Shown here one piece after another: positions 1-13,700 of a stretch of DNA of 64,000 nt (position 1 is the stretch's first letter; every line of letters starts with the position of its first letter). Made by a program: the position numbers and the translations under genes. The stretch is from Lutraria lutraria (lineage: Eukaryota > Mollusca > Bivalvia > Venerida > Mactridae): positions 4,918,414-4,982,413 of the forward strand of contig OZ026835.1 of the NCBI GenBank assembly GCA_964023205.1, in the 5' to 3' direction. The notes beneath the pieces are model-generated. The model searched no databases and was not told where the DNA came from. It saw only the letters and a program-made list of their open reading frames with translations.

Positions 1-3000
1 GTTCTTGTCATTTCAGAGGTTGGTACCCACAAGGCTTATTTAAAAAATATTTTGTTATTTTGTGTTATTCCTTCGGAAATTGGTAAAATGTGTTTGTTGG
101 TGGTGAATGTTATACTAGCATCCTGTTGAGGGTAATGCTAATGTAACATATTCACTGGCGGAGTAATAAGTGTTTTATAGCTATCGGAGGTGTTGTTCAT
201 AAGGGAACCCAAATACTCTCAACTTTTACATCAACATTGAGTCATGCCACTGAATTGATATGATGCATACTCGTAATTCTTGTTCTTTAACTTCTTTGTT
301 GTGCATGCTTTGAACTGCGCGTAAATAGTCGATTGAAGTTCCTAAAAGATAATGATTTGATCACATAATTATTTGAACACCATTGACAACGTGTCGACAT
401 ATGTACTCTAGTGGAGATGATTCCAAGGTTGTTTCGTCTTGAAAGTTGTCAGTGGAGAGAAAACACCAAAGCAAATAGCACACATGCTCTTCTTCCTGTA
501 AACTGTGTGTTTGCTTCTTGAAGATACACATTGTTACCTAATCATCAAAGTATATCTGGTTGACACAAGATACAAACACCTATCTTTGTTGTTAGACGTT
601 TGGAAGTCAGAAACAAAGAATACATAATGTGATGTATGGTGAATAATAAAATGTTAAATATTCAAACAGTTTGGGAGTAAATTCTTTTTTTATGCTTGTC
701 TGTGAATTCAAGAATCAGACATTGGAACTCGTTTCCCCTTCTCGTATGTTTTTTTTTATTACAATAATTCGAAATGAGGGATATGGCACTTCTTTAGAGT
801 CCTTCATTCTGTTGTCAATTTGTCTTACATATTGAGAAGAAAACTCGTACAAAACAAGAATTACACATTGATAAACAACTTGTTGTTTAGCTAAGCTGTG
901 AACACAACGCATGAGTTTGTTAGCTACATATTATGCAGTCTTAATCATATAAGAAACATATGCTTTGTTGATACATGGTAGAGACTTCAGATATTGGCAC
1001 AAACACTTTGGATGTAATTCAACAGTTCTGCGAGTTTTACCTAGCAGTTTTGAATTGTCATAGAGTACATGCGTTCTTTACTTCTTGAATACTTTGTAGT
1101 TAATCCAAAATGTTCACGATATGATCCCGAGCATTCGTTTATCATATATATATTCATTTTTTTAATAAACTACACTTTACCTTAAATTCTAAAACAACAA
1201 CAACACTTATCTTATTTCTGGCTCTCAGTGAACGCCATTAGTAGTAACTGACAAGATACGACTGTTAATGGCAACATTTCATCATCGTCGTAAGCTAATC
1301 AAGTGGTGTATAATACTCATAGAAAAATCTGAAGTTCTCCTGTCGATCATTACTTCGTATCCGCTGGGCTTTGGACTCATTAATTTGCTCTTTGACTGAT
1401 ACAGGCCTATCAGGGACTTATTAACAAAAAAAAGAAGAAACCTTACATAAAATCTGGATCAGCCCAATTATCGGTATTGTTAAGCAATGGGTCTATTGTT
1501 AAATCCAATTTCGCGATTTCTATACACTGTAGTTATTCCTGAACATAGTAACGGAAATTTTCCAGTATTCGTGCGGCTAATCTTAGATTTGTAATGGAAC
1601 AGATAGCCTTCGTGATAGAACGCAATTGCTTAATATAAAATAAAGTTCGTGGAAGGTTAAATAGCTCTTTGAGTACTTATTGCATGCATGTAAGCATTTG
1701 TATTATTTTTATGCAATATTTCTGAATTGATTGAATCATACTTTTTCCAAGTATTCATTGCAATGCTATGTATTTCAAAATGAACCACATTCTGATTGTT
1801 TTCTCTGTTCACATTTTCAAAACTGGAAGATGATAAACTATGAACTTGAAGAAAAGATATTTTGTCAGACTAAAAAATTGACACAACATTATCGCAGACT
1901 TTGTTCTTGAATTGACAAATCATCAGATAAAAAACAAAGGATATTCCGTTAGACTATGGAATTAAAACAAAAGACTTTAACATGAAATGGCATTTTGTCT
2001 GGCGGTAAAGCAGCATAACCCAATTAAGTAAATTTTGTTAACAATTGTTTCACGAAAGTGGTGTCTCTGGAACTATTAGTGGTGTGTAGTATTTATGTTT
2101 GTTAAATTCTATACAGAGGAATTGTTGAACAAAGTATCCAAATCAGCATATTAAATTAAAATTTCGATTTTACCGAAATGTTAACGTGTATGGTAATGGA
2201 GAATACGACAAGAGTGAAAATTACCCATGTTTTACTGGTGACAACTGCTATATCTACAAACTACAAGATTACAGTAGTCTAATCTGTATTGTTAAAAGTA
2301 ATAGACATAAGCGAAGCAACCTACATGGTACACACCATAATAGTATCTGCTTTGTCAGGGATTTTAAGATTTACCTTGCATTGCATTAACGAAATGTAAC
2401 ACGTACACTTTTGATGTAAACGATTTTGTAATTGGTGGTATTTTTATTATGACCTTGAAATTGAGATTGGAATATGGATTACATTTCCTGATCATACTTT
2501 GTAGGAAACGCTATAGTTTAATTCGAAAATATAGGAAATTCGTGGCCTATTCACAGGAAAGTAGAGGGCTTTAGATGTTTGATATCTTATTGTCGGGTAG
2601 ATGGACCTACGGCCAGGAAAGTGCATTTATTTGTTTGATATTATCAGTTATTGCGTCCTCATGTTCAGCCCCGTTCTTTTTCCTTGGTTCGCTTATTCTA
2701 AAAAAAATATGTTCAACTTATGAATAATATTTTATGCTATTAGAAAAACGCAATAAAACACAAACTATATGTATCCTAAATGTCGAGATATAAACGTCGA
2801 TAGTAATGCTGTATTTGTCCGCCTTACACGCTAGACATTTAAGACATTAAAATAATTATACTCGATTTGTGCGAAGAAAATTGAATAAATGAAGATATTT
2901 CAGTGTATTTACAATAAAATATGGGTACACCATGGAAACCAAAATATAAAATAATTGAAGTGGCTTATGACCACCTCAATTTATTGTTTTTCAATCGCTT

Positions 3001-3478
3001 GTGATTACATGAACAAATCATCTATATACAGGCAATAATTTGAAAGCTAACATGTTTGTGTTTTCTACAGACCAAAACGTAAGCGCATTCTGAACCCATT
3101 TATCATTATGGTTGTATTTTACCATGACCGTAATTCATAACAAAGTAATATAAACAACTCATAACAATCTGAATTAATTCAAATATCAGACTCATTTTTT
3201 AATTAAATACATTACATTGTCTGCTAAAAAAAAGAAATATTCAGACATTGTGCCAAATGGTCGGAACCTGGATTCTGTACTGTGATGTTGCTATTCGTAG
3301 TGATCTGCAGAGGAGAACGAATGCCCTTAGATACAATGGTAGTGACCAAATCGCCGTAGAGAACAAGTTCGAATTCACGAATCCTATGATTGTTGGCATA
3401 ATTTACTTCCTTTTGAACTAAGCGAACTATTTGTCATTGTAAAAATGGAAATAAAATAAAGATTTTGTTTATTATAGT
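1..3478. other. Gene-free AT-rich stretch
   Basis: No reading frame here has a recognisable domain, and no SINE head or clear tandem repeat was seen. It lies downstream of the 3' end of the minus-strand glycosyltransferase gene. A gene made of very short exons cannot be excluded by eye. Confidence 0.5.
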
Positions 3479-3479
3479 T

Positions 3480-3727
3480 TCACCCCTATTGAAAGGGCCA
3501 GCCAAGTTGGCTTATGAGACACCTATCTTATGTTCACGCAGTACCTCCAGAATCCCTTCTCCTTTTGCCGGGTGCCTGGCTGAGATGGGCCTACGGTAAC
3601 CATTTTTAACTAGCTGGCGGCTCACCAACCGACCGCATCAGTTGTAACCCAGTCACCACTGGGGTTCGAACCTTCGATCTCCCGCTCCGAAGGCGGACAC
3701 CCTAACCACTCGGCCACGGTTGCGGTA
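3480..3727 (-). mobile_element. tRNA-derived SINE, minus orientation
   Basis: Read on the minus strand, the element starts with a tRNA-like head containing an A box (TGGCCGAGTGGTTAGG) and a B box (GGTTCGAACCC) about 40 bp apart, the internal RNA polymerase III promoter layout of tRNA genes. A non-tRNA body of about 160 bp follows down to about 3480. The head resembles a Leu/Ser-type tRNA, but the body and the lack of a closed acceptor stem make it a SINE rather than a working tRNA gene. It sits about 1 kb downstream of the glycosyltransferase stop codon. Confidence 0.8.
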
Positions 3728-4596
3728 CCAGTAAATATATAACCAGGAACAACTGGTTGGATTTTACTGTGATTTTATAAATTCTGCTCTTAAGAATTCT
3801 ATACCGGTTGTTCAATGCATTAAAGAAAACACCGCTTTAAATTGGGTGTTGCTGATTACGATATGAGAGTGCGTGTACAGACATTTTGCATTTCCGGTAA
3901 TTGCATTCCGCATGGTTTTAGATAGTTAGTACACAAATCCAGTTCTAACGGTACATGAAATATTATCAAATGTGTGTTTGATTTTTATATTGTTCCATAA
4001 TAGTTTTGGTCTCGTCTTGCGACATATCATTTTAACCAGATATTGAATGGACCTCACTTTTTTGGGTGTTTATTATATTTTCACTTCTTATGTAACATGA
4101 ATAAAAAGTACATGTAAGTCTTTAAAACTTGGGAACATATTTGGCCCAAACAACATAGATGATAAAAAATTATTCGATATGGATATGAAGATTGTAAAAT
4201 TATTGACATGTTTAAAAGACAATCTGATATGATTATATTAAAATGTGATTGTTTTCTACTCATACATAATTCTAAATCTCTTGTTTTATATCTAAAATAT
4301 AGATACAGATACATTTATGTATTTATAGAACTAAAATAGTAAACATATACACCATTAGTTTCACTATATTTCGCTTAGAATCAACCATTGTGTTCCTTCA
4401 CTCAAGTGTCACCAGTTTTTAAAGCGCCCTTTGTTGTTATTTCTATACTTGATGCAACAAAATACCACACATAGTTAGGTGTTGATTTCATGCAACCAAA
4501 CTTACACTTGAAATGGTGTTATCACAGTCTTGAATACTAGCCTTTCCGACACACTCCAACACACCTGTTGAAACAAATACTAGTTGTCAAGATAAT
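3728..4596. other. 3' flank of the glycosyltransferase gene
   Basis: No coding sequence recognised. A minus-strand AATAAA lies near 4068 (tttatt on the plus strand) and is one possible polyadenylation signal for the upstream gene; no cDNA evidence is available to choose it. Confidence 0.35.
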
Positions 4597-4777
4597 TTCC
4601 AACCAGTATAAAATAACGTCAACAAATTGTTGTTGCTAGCAGCAGCCGCTAGTGGTGTCAACAAAATGTTAGTGCAGACCTTCCAATCATTACAAAATAA
4701 TGTCAATTCAACAAATTATTGATGTCAGCAGCCTCCAGCGGTGGTTCCCCAATGTCAACAAGAATGTTTGTGTAAAG
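4597..4777 (-). repeat. ~90-bp tandem duplication across the end of the last coding exon
   Basis: The end of the last exon (4681-4777) is followed in the 3' UTR by a diverged second copy (4597-4680). Shared blocks on the plus strand include the 'aaaataa.gtcaa' start, 'caacaaatt.ttg', 'agcagc' and 'gtcaacaa.a.tgtt'. The second copy lies beyond the TGA at 4703-4705, so it is untranslated. Confidence 0.7.
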
Positions 4778-7700
4778 CTGGGTACAATTGATGGAGACAA
4801 CTTTATAATCTAATGTATTCAGTCCATCTCTATGGTAACGTTTTCTAACTGTTTTAAGAAGATACGCCCTGAAAAAACAATCATGAATGAACGTCAATAT
4901 AAGTTTTTTTTCATTATAAGTGATTAGGAATGCAAAAATTATTGTGCATATTGTTATCAGTGTACGCACGAAGGAATACAAATCATTGTCCATTTTAGGG
5001 AAATATACCTAAACTGCTTTTTTTATTGTTGCAGGTTTTCAGGATTTCAAAGCTGTATCCACCAGATACCAGTATTTTTGTCGTGCGGCTGTTATTGTTA
5101 GATTTGGCCATTGCATTGTGAGCCATTTTGTTTGGGAGTATAAGTTGTAAGACGTGCTGTTGGGTTTGTATCTTTGTGTGGTACATGTAATACTTTTTGT
5201 AACGATGTGTGTTATTTGTCGATGTGTCTATTTGCCGTCGAAGTCTTATTTGTGTTAATGTTATCCCCGAGGTAAGGTGAAATACTTTGTAAATGACGTT
5301 CCCAGGAATGCATTTTAACGTCCTATTCACAGTAAAAGGGAAAGCTAGTGTGTTAATTCTACATGACCCAAGTAATTGTAGTTCTGTAATTTTATCAAAT
5401 TCAATTCGACAGTGTCAATCTTGGTAAAAGGTCAACTACCAATAACCTCACCATATGGATACATAACAGATACGTATTTTGAACTGACACACAGAGAATC
5501 AAATTATTTGTACCGCATTTTAACTGGAATCGTCTCCCTGTTATCGTGTTTAATCATTTTATATCTCCCAATATTTGCTGGAGGTCGTTCTATTCCGAGC
5601 TTCACCGTCTTAAGTCTGAAATTCCATAGATAAGAAGAAGTGAAGTTCATTGAATTATACTCGTGGGGTCTGATTGAATTAAATGAAAAGACCATGGAGG
5701 ACATGGTAGGTTAAATTCTGAAGTAATACTGTTAGATATTTTGAGAGAAGTGTGTTTGCTTAGATGTGACGAAGATAAACGAGTTAAACACTACCTAATA
5801 TAGAATTGTACAAATCTTTTTCATTTTGTTCCAGTTATGTGAACCTTTTCAGAGGTCGCTTTATTGACTGTTTTGTACGTATTGAAATAGCAGTCGTAAG
5901 GATTGTACGCAATGTTTATATATATATACACTTTTAAAGTTAAAAACGGTAATTCTTAGTAAATATACTGTCGATATGTTGTAGAAACATTCAAATTGCA
6001 TTATAAACAGGAGGGCCATGATGGCCCTATATCGCTCACCAGATAAAAAGACTCTTAAAGAAAATTTTATGAGCCTTTGTAACATTAAGTGACCCGGGAG
6101 AGGGGGATTTTGCCCCTACGGCAATAATTTGAATAAACTTGGTAGATGTCCACCAGACAATGCTACATACAATATATGTAAGCTCTTTGCCTTGAGGTTT
6201 TGGACAAGAATATTTTTTTGTTATCCTATAAGCCTATGTAAATCATGTGAACCCCGTGGCAGGGCTAATTTTCAACCTGGGGTCATACTTTTAACAGACT
6301 TGGTAGAGGTCTGCTAGGCAATGCTACATACCAGATATCTTAGCTGTAGGACTTTCGATTTTGGACATAAAGATTCTTTTCATTTTCCTAAATAGATTAG
6401 AGTAAACCCAAGGGCAGGGCCAATTTTGACCCCAGGGCAACAATTTTGACCCCAGGGCAACAATTTGAGCAAACTTGTTACAGGTCCACTAGTTAATGCT
6501 ACAAACAAAATATCTAGGCATTATGGTTTCGGCCACGAAGTTCTTTTAAAGTTTCCTATATAAGCCTATATGATTAAAGTGACCCCTGGGGTGGGGCCAA
6601 TTTTGACCCTAAGGCAATAATTTGAACAAAATTGGTAGAAGTCCACTAGACAATGCTACACACCAAATATCTAAGCTCTAGACATTGTAGTTTCTGACAA
6701 AAAGATTATTAAAATTTCCCTGTATAAGGCTTTGTAAAATCAAGTGACCCCTGGGGCGGGGCCAATTTTGACCCTAGGGCAAAAATTTGAACAAACTTGG
6801 GTAGAGGTCCACTAGGTAATGTTACATACAAAATATCTAGGCTCTAGGCATGGTGGTTTCAGCCAAGAAGATTTTTTGAATTTTCCTATATGATTAAGCC
6901 TATGTGAATCAAGTGACCCCTGGGACGGGGCCAATTTTGACCCTAAGGCAATTATTTGAACACACTTGGTAGAGGTCCAATAGACAATGCTACACACTAA
7001 ATATCTAAACTCTAGACATTGTAGTTTTTGACAAAAAGATTTTTAAAATTTCCCTATATAAGGCTATGTAAAATCAAGTGACCCCTGGGGCGGGGCCAAT
7101 TTTGACCCTAGGGCAATAATTTGAAGAAACTTGAACAATGCTAAAAACCAAATACATAAGCTCTAGGCGCTGTGGTTTCTGATAAGAAGATTTTTAAAGT
7201 TTTCATATTGGTTGCCATGGCAACCAGAGTTTTTAATGAAATTAAAATGATTTTTTAAAATAACTTTGGTAGAGCTTTTCTGCAAGGAACATCCATGTAA
7301 AGTTTCGTTGAAATTGGCCTACTGGTTAAGAAGGAGATGTTGTTCAAAGCAATTGTTGACGCACACACACACATGCACACGTACACACGGACGATGGACA
7401 TCACGCGATCACAATAGCTCACCATGAGCACTTCGTGCAATGGTGAGCTAAAAATATATGTTTTTAAAACACAATGTCCCTCAGGGTGATATTGACCTTT
7501 GACCTACTGACCTTAATATGCACATAGGTTGACATGAGGAACCGACGTATGAAGTTTGATTTCTGTAGGTGGAAGCATTATGGGTTGACGTTTGGTACAG
7601 ACAGACAGACCAAGCGACCGACAGAGAGACAGGCCAAAAACAATATACCGGATATATCGATGCGGGGGTATAAAATTGTATTTAGTTCAACGTAGATGTA

Positions 7701-10700
7701 CGGCGTCAACAGATATAACAACGCAAAATATATTTATATATACGAAAAAATATTTGTAACAACATAACTTTATCATCAAGAAATAAGAATATATTACCTA
7801 TGAGCCATGTCATCGTCCTCCGCCCCCCAGCCCCAATATAAATTTGAATAACCATTTACTTTCAAGAAATGTTCCCGGTTTATACTAAACACACCACCAA
7901 CCAACGTTAAATAAGGCAATCTGAAGAATAAAGAAAATACAGTCATATTTGTAAAAAAGGCAACCGCCGGCAAACACAAATTGACTTTTATAGATGACCT
8001 TAATTCGGAGGTAGATTATTCTAAGATATAATATATCAATGAATGCTTTTATTTACTGAATGACCTTTATTCGGAGGTGGATGCAGACACGGGTTTGACT
8101 GTATGTGAATTTACATATATCGAAACAATCCGCGATTCTATCAGAGTCTGCATTAGTTCCGCTATTAATTTTTTCTTGAATTTCTATTAGTCTATCTTTA
8201 TTGATATTCTATATTTTGTTTCAGAAATGATGGATCAGCCAATGTTACAATTTGCACTTAGGTCTTACAGACACCATGATGAATGCATGACAGCGTTATT
8301 AATGTAACCAGCTCTGCACAATTGTTTAATATATCGCCAATGGTCAGTGGGAATTCTACCTTACATACTGTTCAATGCATTTTAGAGTAGTTTGGTACTC
8401 CAATATACATAAATCGTGTCAGTAAATCTTTTTTCAATTACTTGTCTACAATGTCATAAGTCTGGACTATAATGAATTTATCTGAAATGCCTCTTAAGTA
8501 TTTGATACTTTCGTGAAGGGATATTTCACCGTCTGGTGTTAGCACAAAATATTTTATCATATTGACTTAGACTAATAGACTTTATTACAGGGAAAGAATT
8601 ATTCGTGAACGGAACTTTTCTAACAGATATTTGTAGAATAATTTCATTACAAATTCCGTAGATATTAGACGAATGCTGTCCAATGTGTAAAATATTGCAT
8701 AGAACGAAGCTTATATCTTACTCGAATTACTGCCTTGGTATCAAAGTGTTATAAATTATTCAAATGCATGGACGATTATAAGTGGTGTTGAAAATATTAA
8801 CTTGAGTTATTATCTCAAAGTACAATTTAGCTTTCAATCGTACACAAACGCAACGGTTTGTCTCTTGAAAAAATAAAAACGATGCCTAATACACGAGTTT
8901 CCCGATCTTAAAAATATACACGTTTGAATCACTACTGTGGCGTCATTCATTTGTTCTATCGGAGCTGCGCCCGCCCGGCTGGCTCAGTGGTTAGTGCGTT
9001 TGACTATTGATCGAGAGGTTGTGAGTCCTTGACAAATTTGACTGAAGATATTACATCCTATGTTAAATTGTCTCCCACCTCTAAATTATGTGGGGTAGCT
9101 TGGCAGATGCTTGTGGATAGAATGTGGTTAGTACTGGTTAAGGCCTAAATGAAGTCCAGGAAAGCTTGTTAGGATAACTGCCCGCCACGATATGACTGAA
9201 ATAATGTTGAAAATGGCGTTAAACCCGATGAAACAAACAAACCATCAGAGCTGTCTTTTAAGTACGGTGATTAGTGTTGTCATTCTAATGTAAATCCTGT
9301 GTAAAACATCTCCAAGCCAAATTAGGAATACTTCAGTCAGTCATTAGTGAGTATTCACTAGAAATGTAATGATTACTAGCAGTAATGTCTCCAATGCTTT
9401 TAATAGACTTGTCAGCTATACGGTCGTCCAGATGACTTTCACCTCCTATAATCATTATATGTTCCAATTAGTTACGTTTGAACGTTGTACTGGATATTTG
9501 AGTACGTTTCTCGGCTACATAAACATGTTTTTATAAAATGTCAATGTTTCATTAGACTGGTTGTGATGCTCTTATTTCTAGATATACTCATATCTCAGTT
9601 TTATTGTTTCGTCCATTAGAAGGTTAGTCAGAGCAATTGAGCACATTATGATTAGTTATATTAAATTACTCTGTCTGGTCGCTTATCATTACAATATATC
9701 GCCCAGTCATGCATAGTCAATCTTCATTAATAAGATCTTATTCGCGACAGCAATAAAATAACATCTATGAATTGTGTAAGCAATTATAGTGTAGTGCATA
9801 GAATAAAGATGGTATATTAACAAATCACATGACGGTCAAAAGCATCCAAACCCTCGAGACTTTCCATATAATGGAAACTGATTAATTCATGTCGTGTTTT
9901 GTAATCGGTGATTGAGTGTCTGCTTGATCATGCGAAACAAGAACATCCGTTTTCATGTTTTGTTATCAGTATCGAAACTGACTTTGTGAACTGTTTTGTT
10001 ACGACACGGACCAATTGTTTCCGACAAATCTGATATTTCCATGGATGCTTCCTCGAGTATTAACGGAACAGAACAAAATATTTTTTTTTTGTTTTTCATA
10101 AAACTAGTTCATAGTACAACGTTTATGAAAATGCATATTTACAAAATACAAAACACGTACGTGATTTAGCAAGATATCAGTACAAAGTTGTTTAAGCAAA
10201 ACAAATAAACATGGAGAGTAGAAGGAAAAGATGAACACAGTATAACTACACAGTCGACTGAAACTTGGTAGTCTATGGAGAAGGTTGGATTTGCATCTTG
10301 TGATTTTTTTGAGAAACCTGTTAGTAGATTATTTTAACACTGCGGTGTGATATATCAGTACTGTGACAATAACACAGCTCCTGGTTACTACGGGCTTGGT
10401 AAGATTTAATAAAAGTTGCTTCAATTTAAACTCGACTGTGTTTTTTTCCAAAGGTGTGACACAGACATTGGTGGTTTATTTCACCAATGGTGTGACAAAG
10501 ACAATGCTTATAAGCTGATTAAACTAATCAAATACAATATCTTAGCCGACTGTCTAGTTTCAATATATACATTGTACATCGAAAAATGGTTATAACGTAA
10601 AAATGATATAACCATGAACGTTCTGACTTTCAACTTTTTTTTTCTTAACCAATAGTTGCATTGGAAATTCAATTTTCATAAACCAGTATTTTTTATTGCA

Positions 10701-13700
10701 TAGCAAATCGTGTGTGGCAGTAGAAATGACTATAAAACATATTATAATACATCATGTCGACAGTTTGACAGATGTTACAAGTTCTCCCCTTTCCTCGTAT
10801 GTTTTGCTAGAGGTCCATAATCTGCTAATCGATCTATTTTACTAATTGATAATGCCTTTGTACAACATTCTGTCTGACTGTCTTCAACGATATTAGCTGA
10901 ACCCGCATAACACAAAGAAAACAAGGAAGATATTTCAATAGAATTGGTTGAAGACTGTTTTAGACAAACAATGACTTTGAAACAATTAGTACTGCTCACG
11001 ATATAGCAAACAAGTAATTGGAATTTAGTTTTTGCTTCTTTTAATCTTGCATTCAATTTAGACACCATCATAAATGTTGGCACAGCTGAAGAGATGTCAG
11101 TTAAACGTGTAGATGCGAATAAACAATTAACGGTATCACAAGACCAAGATGCATCACTTCTTACTCGAGTCAATCATTTGGATAAGAAAAAAAGCATCTA
11201 CAGATGATTTATACCGATAGATTAATGAGGATAAGAATTCCTATTCTTGTCAGGACAAATTCTTTACATATCCTGGAGCGATCAACTATACATGATACAC
11301 ATACTACTCATTTGTTCATCACGAACTCAATTAATAAGTAAAGGATTTATTTACGACACAAGTACGTGCTGAATGGTCCCATACTGATAACATCAAAACT
11401 TCGATTGATAATTTCTACAAGGGCTGATCCAGAAATTCGTAGACAGTATGTGTTAATAAAAAAAGTAACTTTTCGCATATCAGTGTTAGGTGATCTGATT
11501 AAAGTAATACCTGAACTTAAGGTGCGCCGGAATAACTAGAGAATAGTGTGCCTATATATCAAACCCATTTCATTTAAAGCTAATTGCAAAAGGGAATCAT
11601 ACACTCAGAAACAGTGTTAATATGAAGTAGAAAATGTAGGCTGCTTCCTATATCAACTTAATTTGATATATTAGAAATTATTGTATGATCTATAAATAAA
11701 CACATTTTGATTGGCTTAAAGCCTGGTTCAGCGTATAACATAAATGTCATATTCAACGGTGTAACTTGATATTTAATTGAAATTTTGGAATTTCCCAATC
11801 TAAAAATAGAACCAGGTCAATATTCATCAACCGGAATTATAAAAAAAGTCGTTATTTGTTATATTTTCAGCTTTCTTTATGATTGACATACATTTCTGTT
11901 TATCAAATACTGCATTGAAATTCGATTTGAATCAGAATTATAACCTCAATAATTTTAAATCAAAGACTTTCATATAATAAAACAGTTGTTGACTAGTGAG
12001 CCATTAGATACTAGTATAATGTAATTTTATTTATCTATTTAACTTGGGAATAAGTAAGAATCAATTTTAGAAAATTCTATAATATGAATACCGTGAAATA
12101 GGGAAGACGTTGAAACAGTAATCCGATCTCATGCAAAATCTTACGTTACATAATTTTTCTTATGATACTATATACTAATCATATAGTTTATGGTCATCCT
12201 GTTGAATAAATAATAAGTTTGATATAGCGACATTACGTGACCAGAATTATGACATCAGGATTAAATATTTTCTCTTACTTGTATCTGAATTTGTCTACAG
12301 CTATAGACATGTGACGTGGAGTCATACCACACGTATACATGTTTCGGTCATTTTCGGGCAGTAGGTCAACATCATGAAATATCACACAGTCAAAGTTCCA
12401 AAGGGTCCAAGCCTCCATGAAGCCAGCATTCATCAAACGTCCTTTGTTGAATGTCCGATTTCCAAACTGAAATTAATACATGTATACGAAAGTATGACAT
12501 TGTGATCAGTTGTTACGATTAGGCCAAGTTTGTTTGGGGTGCTCCGACAAAGAATTTTAGCACTGGTAAGGTATAAAGGGATTTCTTTTTACTATGTAAC
12601 AATAATAAAAATATGCAAAAAATCCATTTTCGTGAGTAGGTATTAAAAAGCACTCCAAACAAACAGCCGGACGTATACTTTCATGAATACAACGTTACAT
12701 AATTTCATAATGAAGCACAGCTTTGATATAAAGGTCATGTATAGGACTAAATAAGTTGAAGTGATCTCGATGTCCTTTGAAAGCTTGAAATATAGACCGT
12801 TCGTTATAATGAGGTGACATTATGATGATTAAGAAGTGACCTTACATCGTATTTGTTGATTTAGACAGCAAAAATACCAGACCTTGAGGTTATTTAAGAC
12901 CTAAAATTGGTCCCCAAGCTCAAATCTCATATTTTGACTTTTAGCGTTTTTGAGATAATTATGATCTGACAATAATGGTATTATTGTTACATTAGTCTGA
13001 CATCATACTTTATCTGAATATGTATCGAAACATAAATCAGCTCTATCTTTTCATCCATAATACTAAGAGGGTGGAATTCAGATTTAAGCTCGGAAAATGT
13101 TTTCAAGCTTTATAACCTCGGTGCCTGGCGTTCCTTGACGGTTTGATCGAATACTATCTTTTCGATTTCAATTGATTGCCATTTTTTATTATCACTGACA
13201 ATAATTTGCTATACAAACTCCTAAAAATGATAGCACAGTAACTTGTGTGGTAACATGTTGTAGTATTTGTATCAATAAAAACCTGCTTCAGACAGTAAAT
13301 GATCATTTTAACAATTATTGTTCTCTTGAGTATTAATTTTTAGTACAAACTTGAAGACAATCCTGTCAATATTTTAATAGTGTAACGCATGCAAAATTGT
13401 TAAACGTAGCTTTAAATTTGATTAAACAAAAATAACAAAGCGATAAAAAACAAATAATCACTACACGGAATTCCCAGTCTGTAATATAATTCCCAAATCA
13501 GACGTTTTTGTCGTAGGGAAAAAGTAAAAAATGCAATCAGATGTAACTCTTCAGACCTGGGAGGTCCTTGATAACACAGGACCAGACAAAATAATGGGAT
13601 TTCGTAATAGCTTCCCCATCATTATTTCAGAAAATGTTAATGCTTAAGCCGATGGTAAAACAACGTCCCGACTGAAATTGTGACAACTCTGTTAGAAAAG

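Noticed and set aside
10775..11173. 132-codon open frame in glycosyltransferase intron 3
   Set aside because: No recognisable domain. The opposite strand is also partly open, and it does not join the flanking exons, which splice correctly without it.
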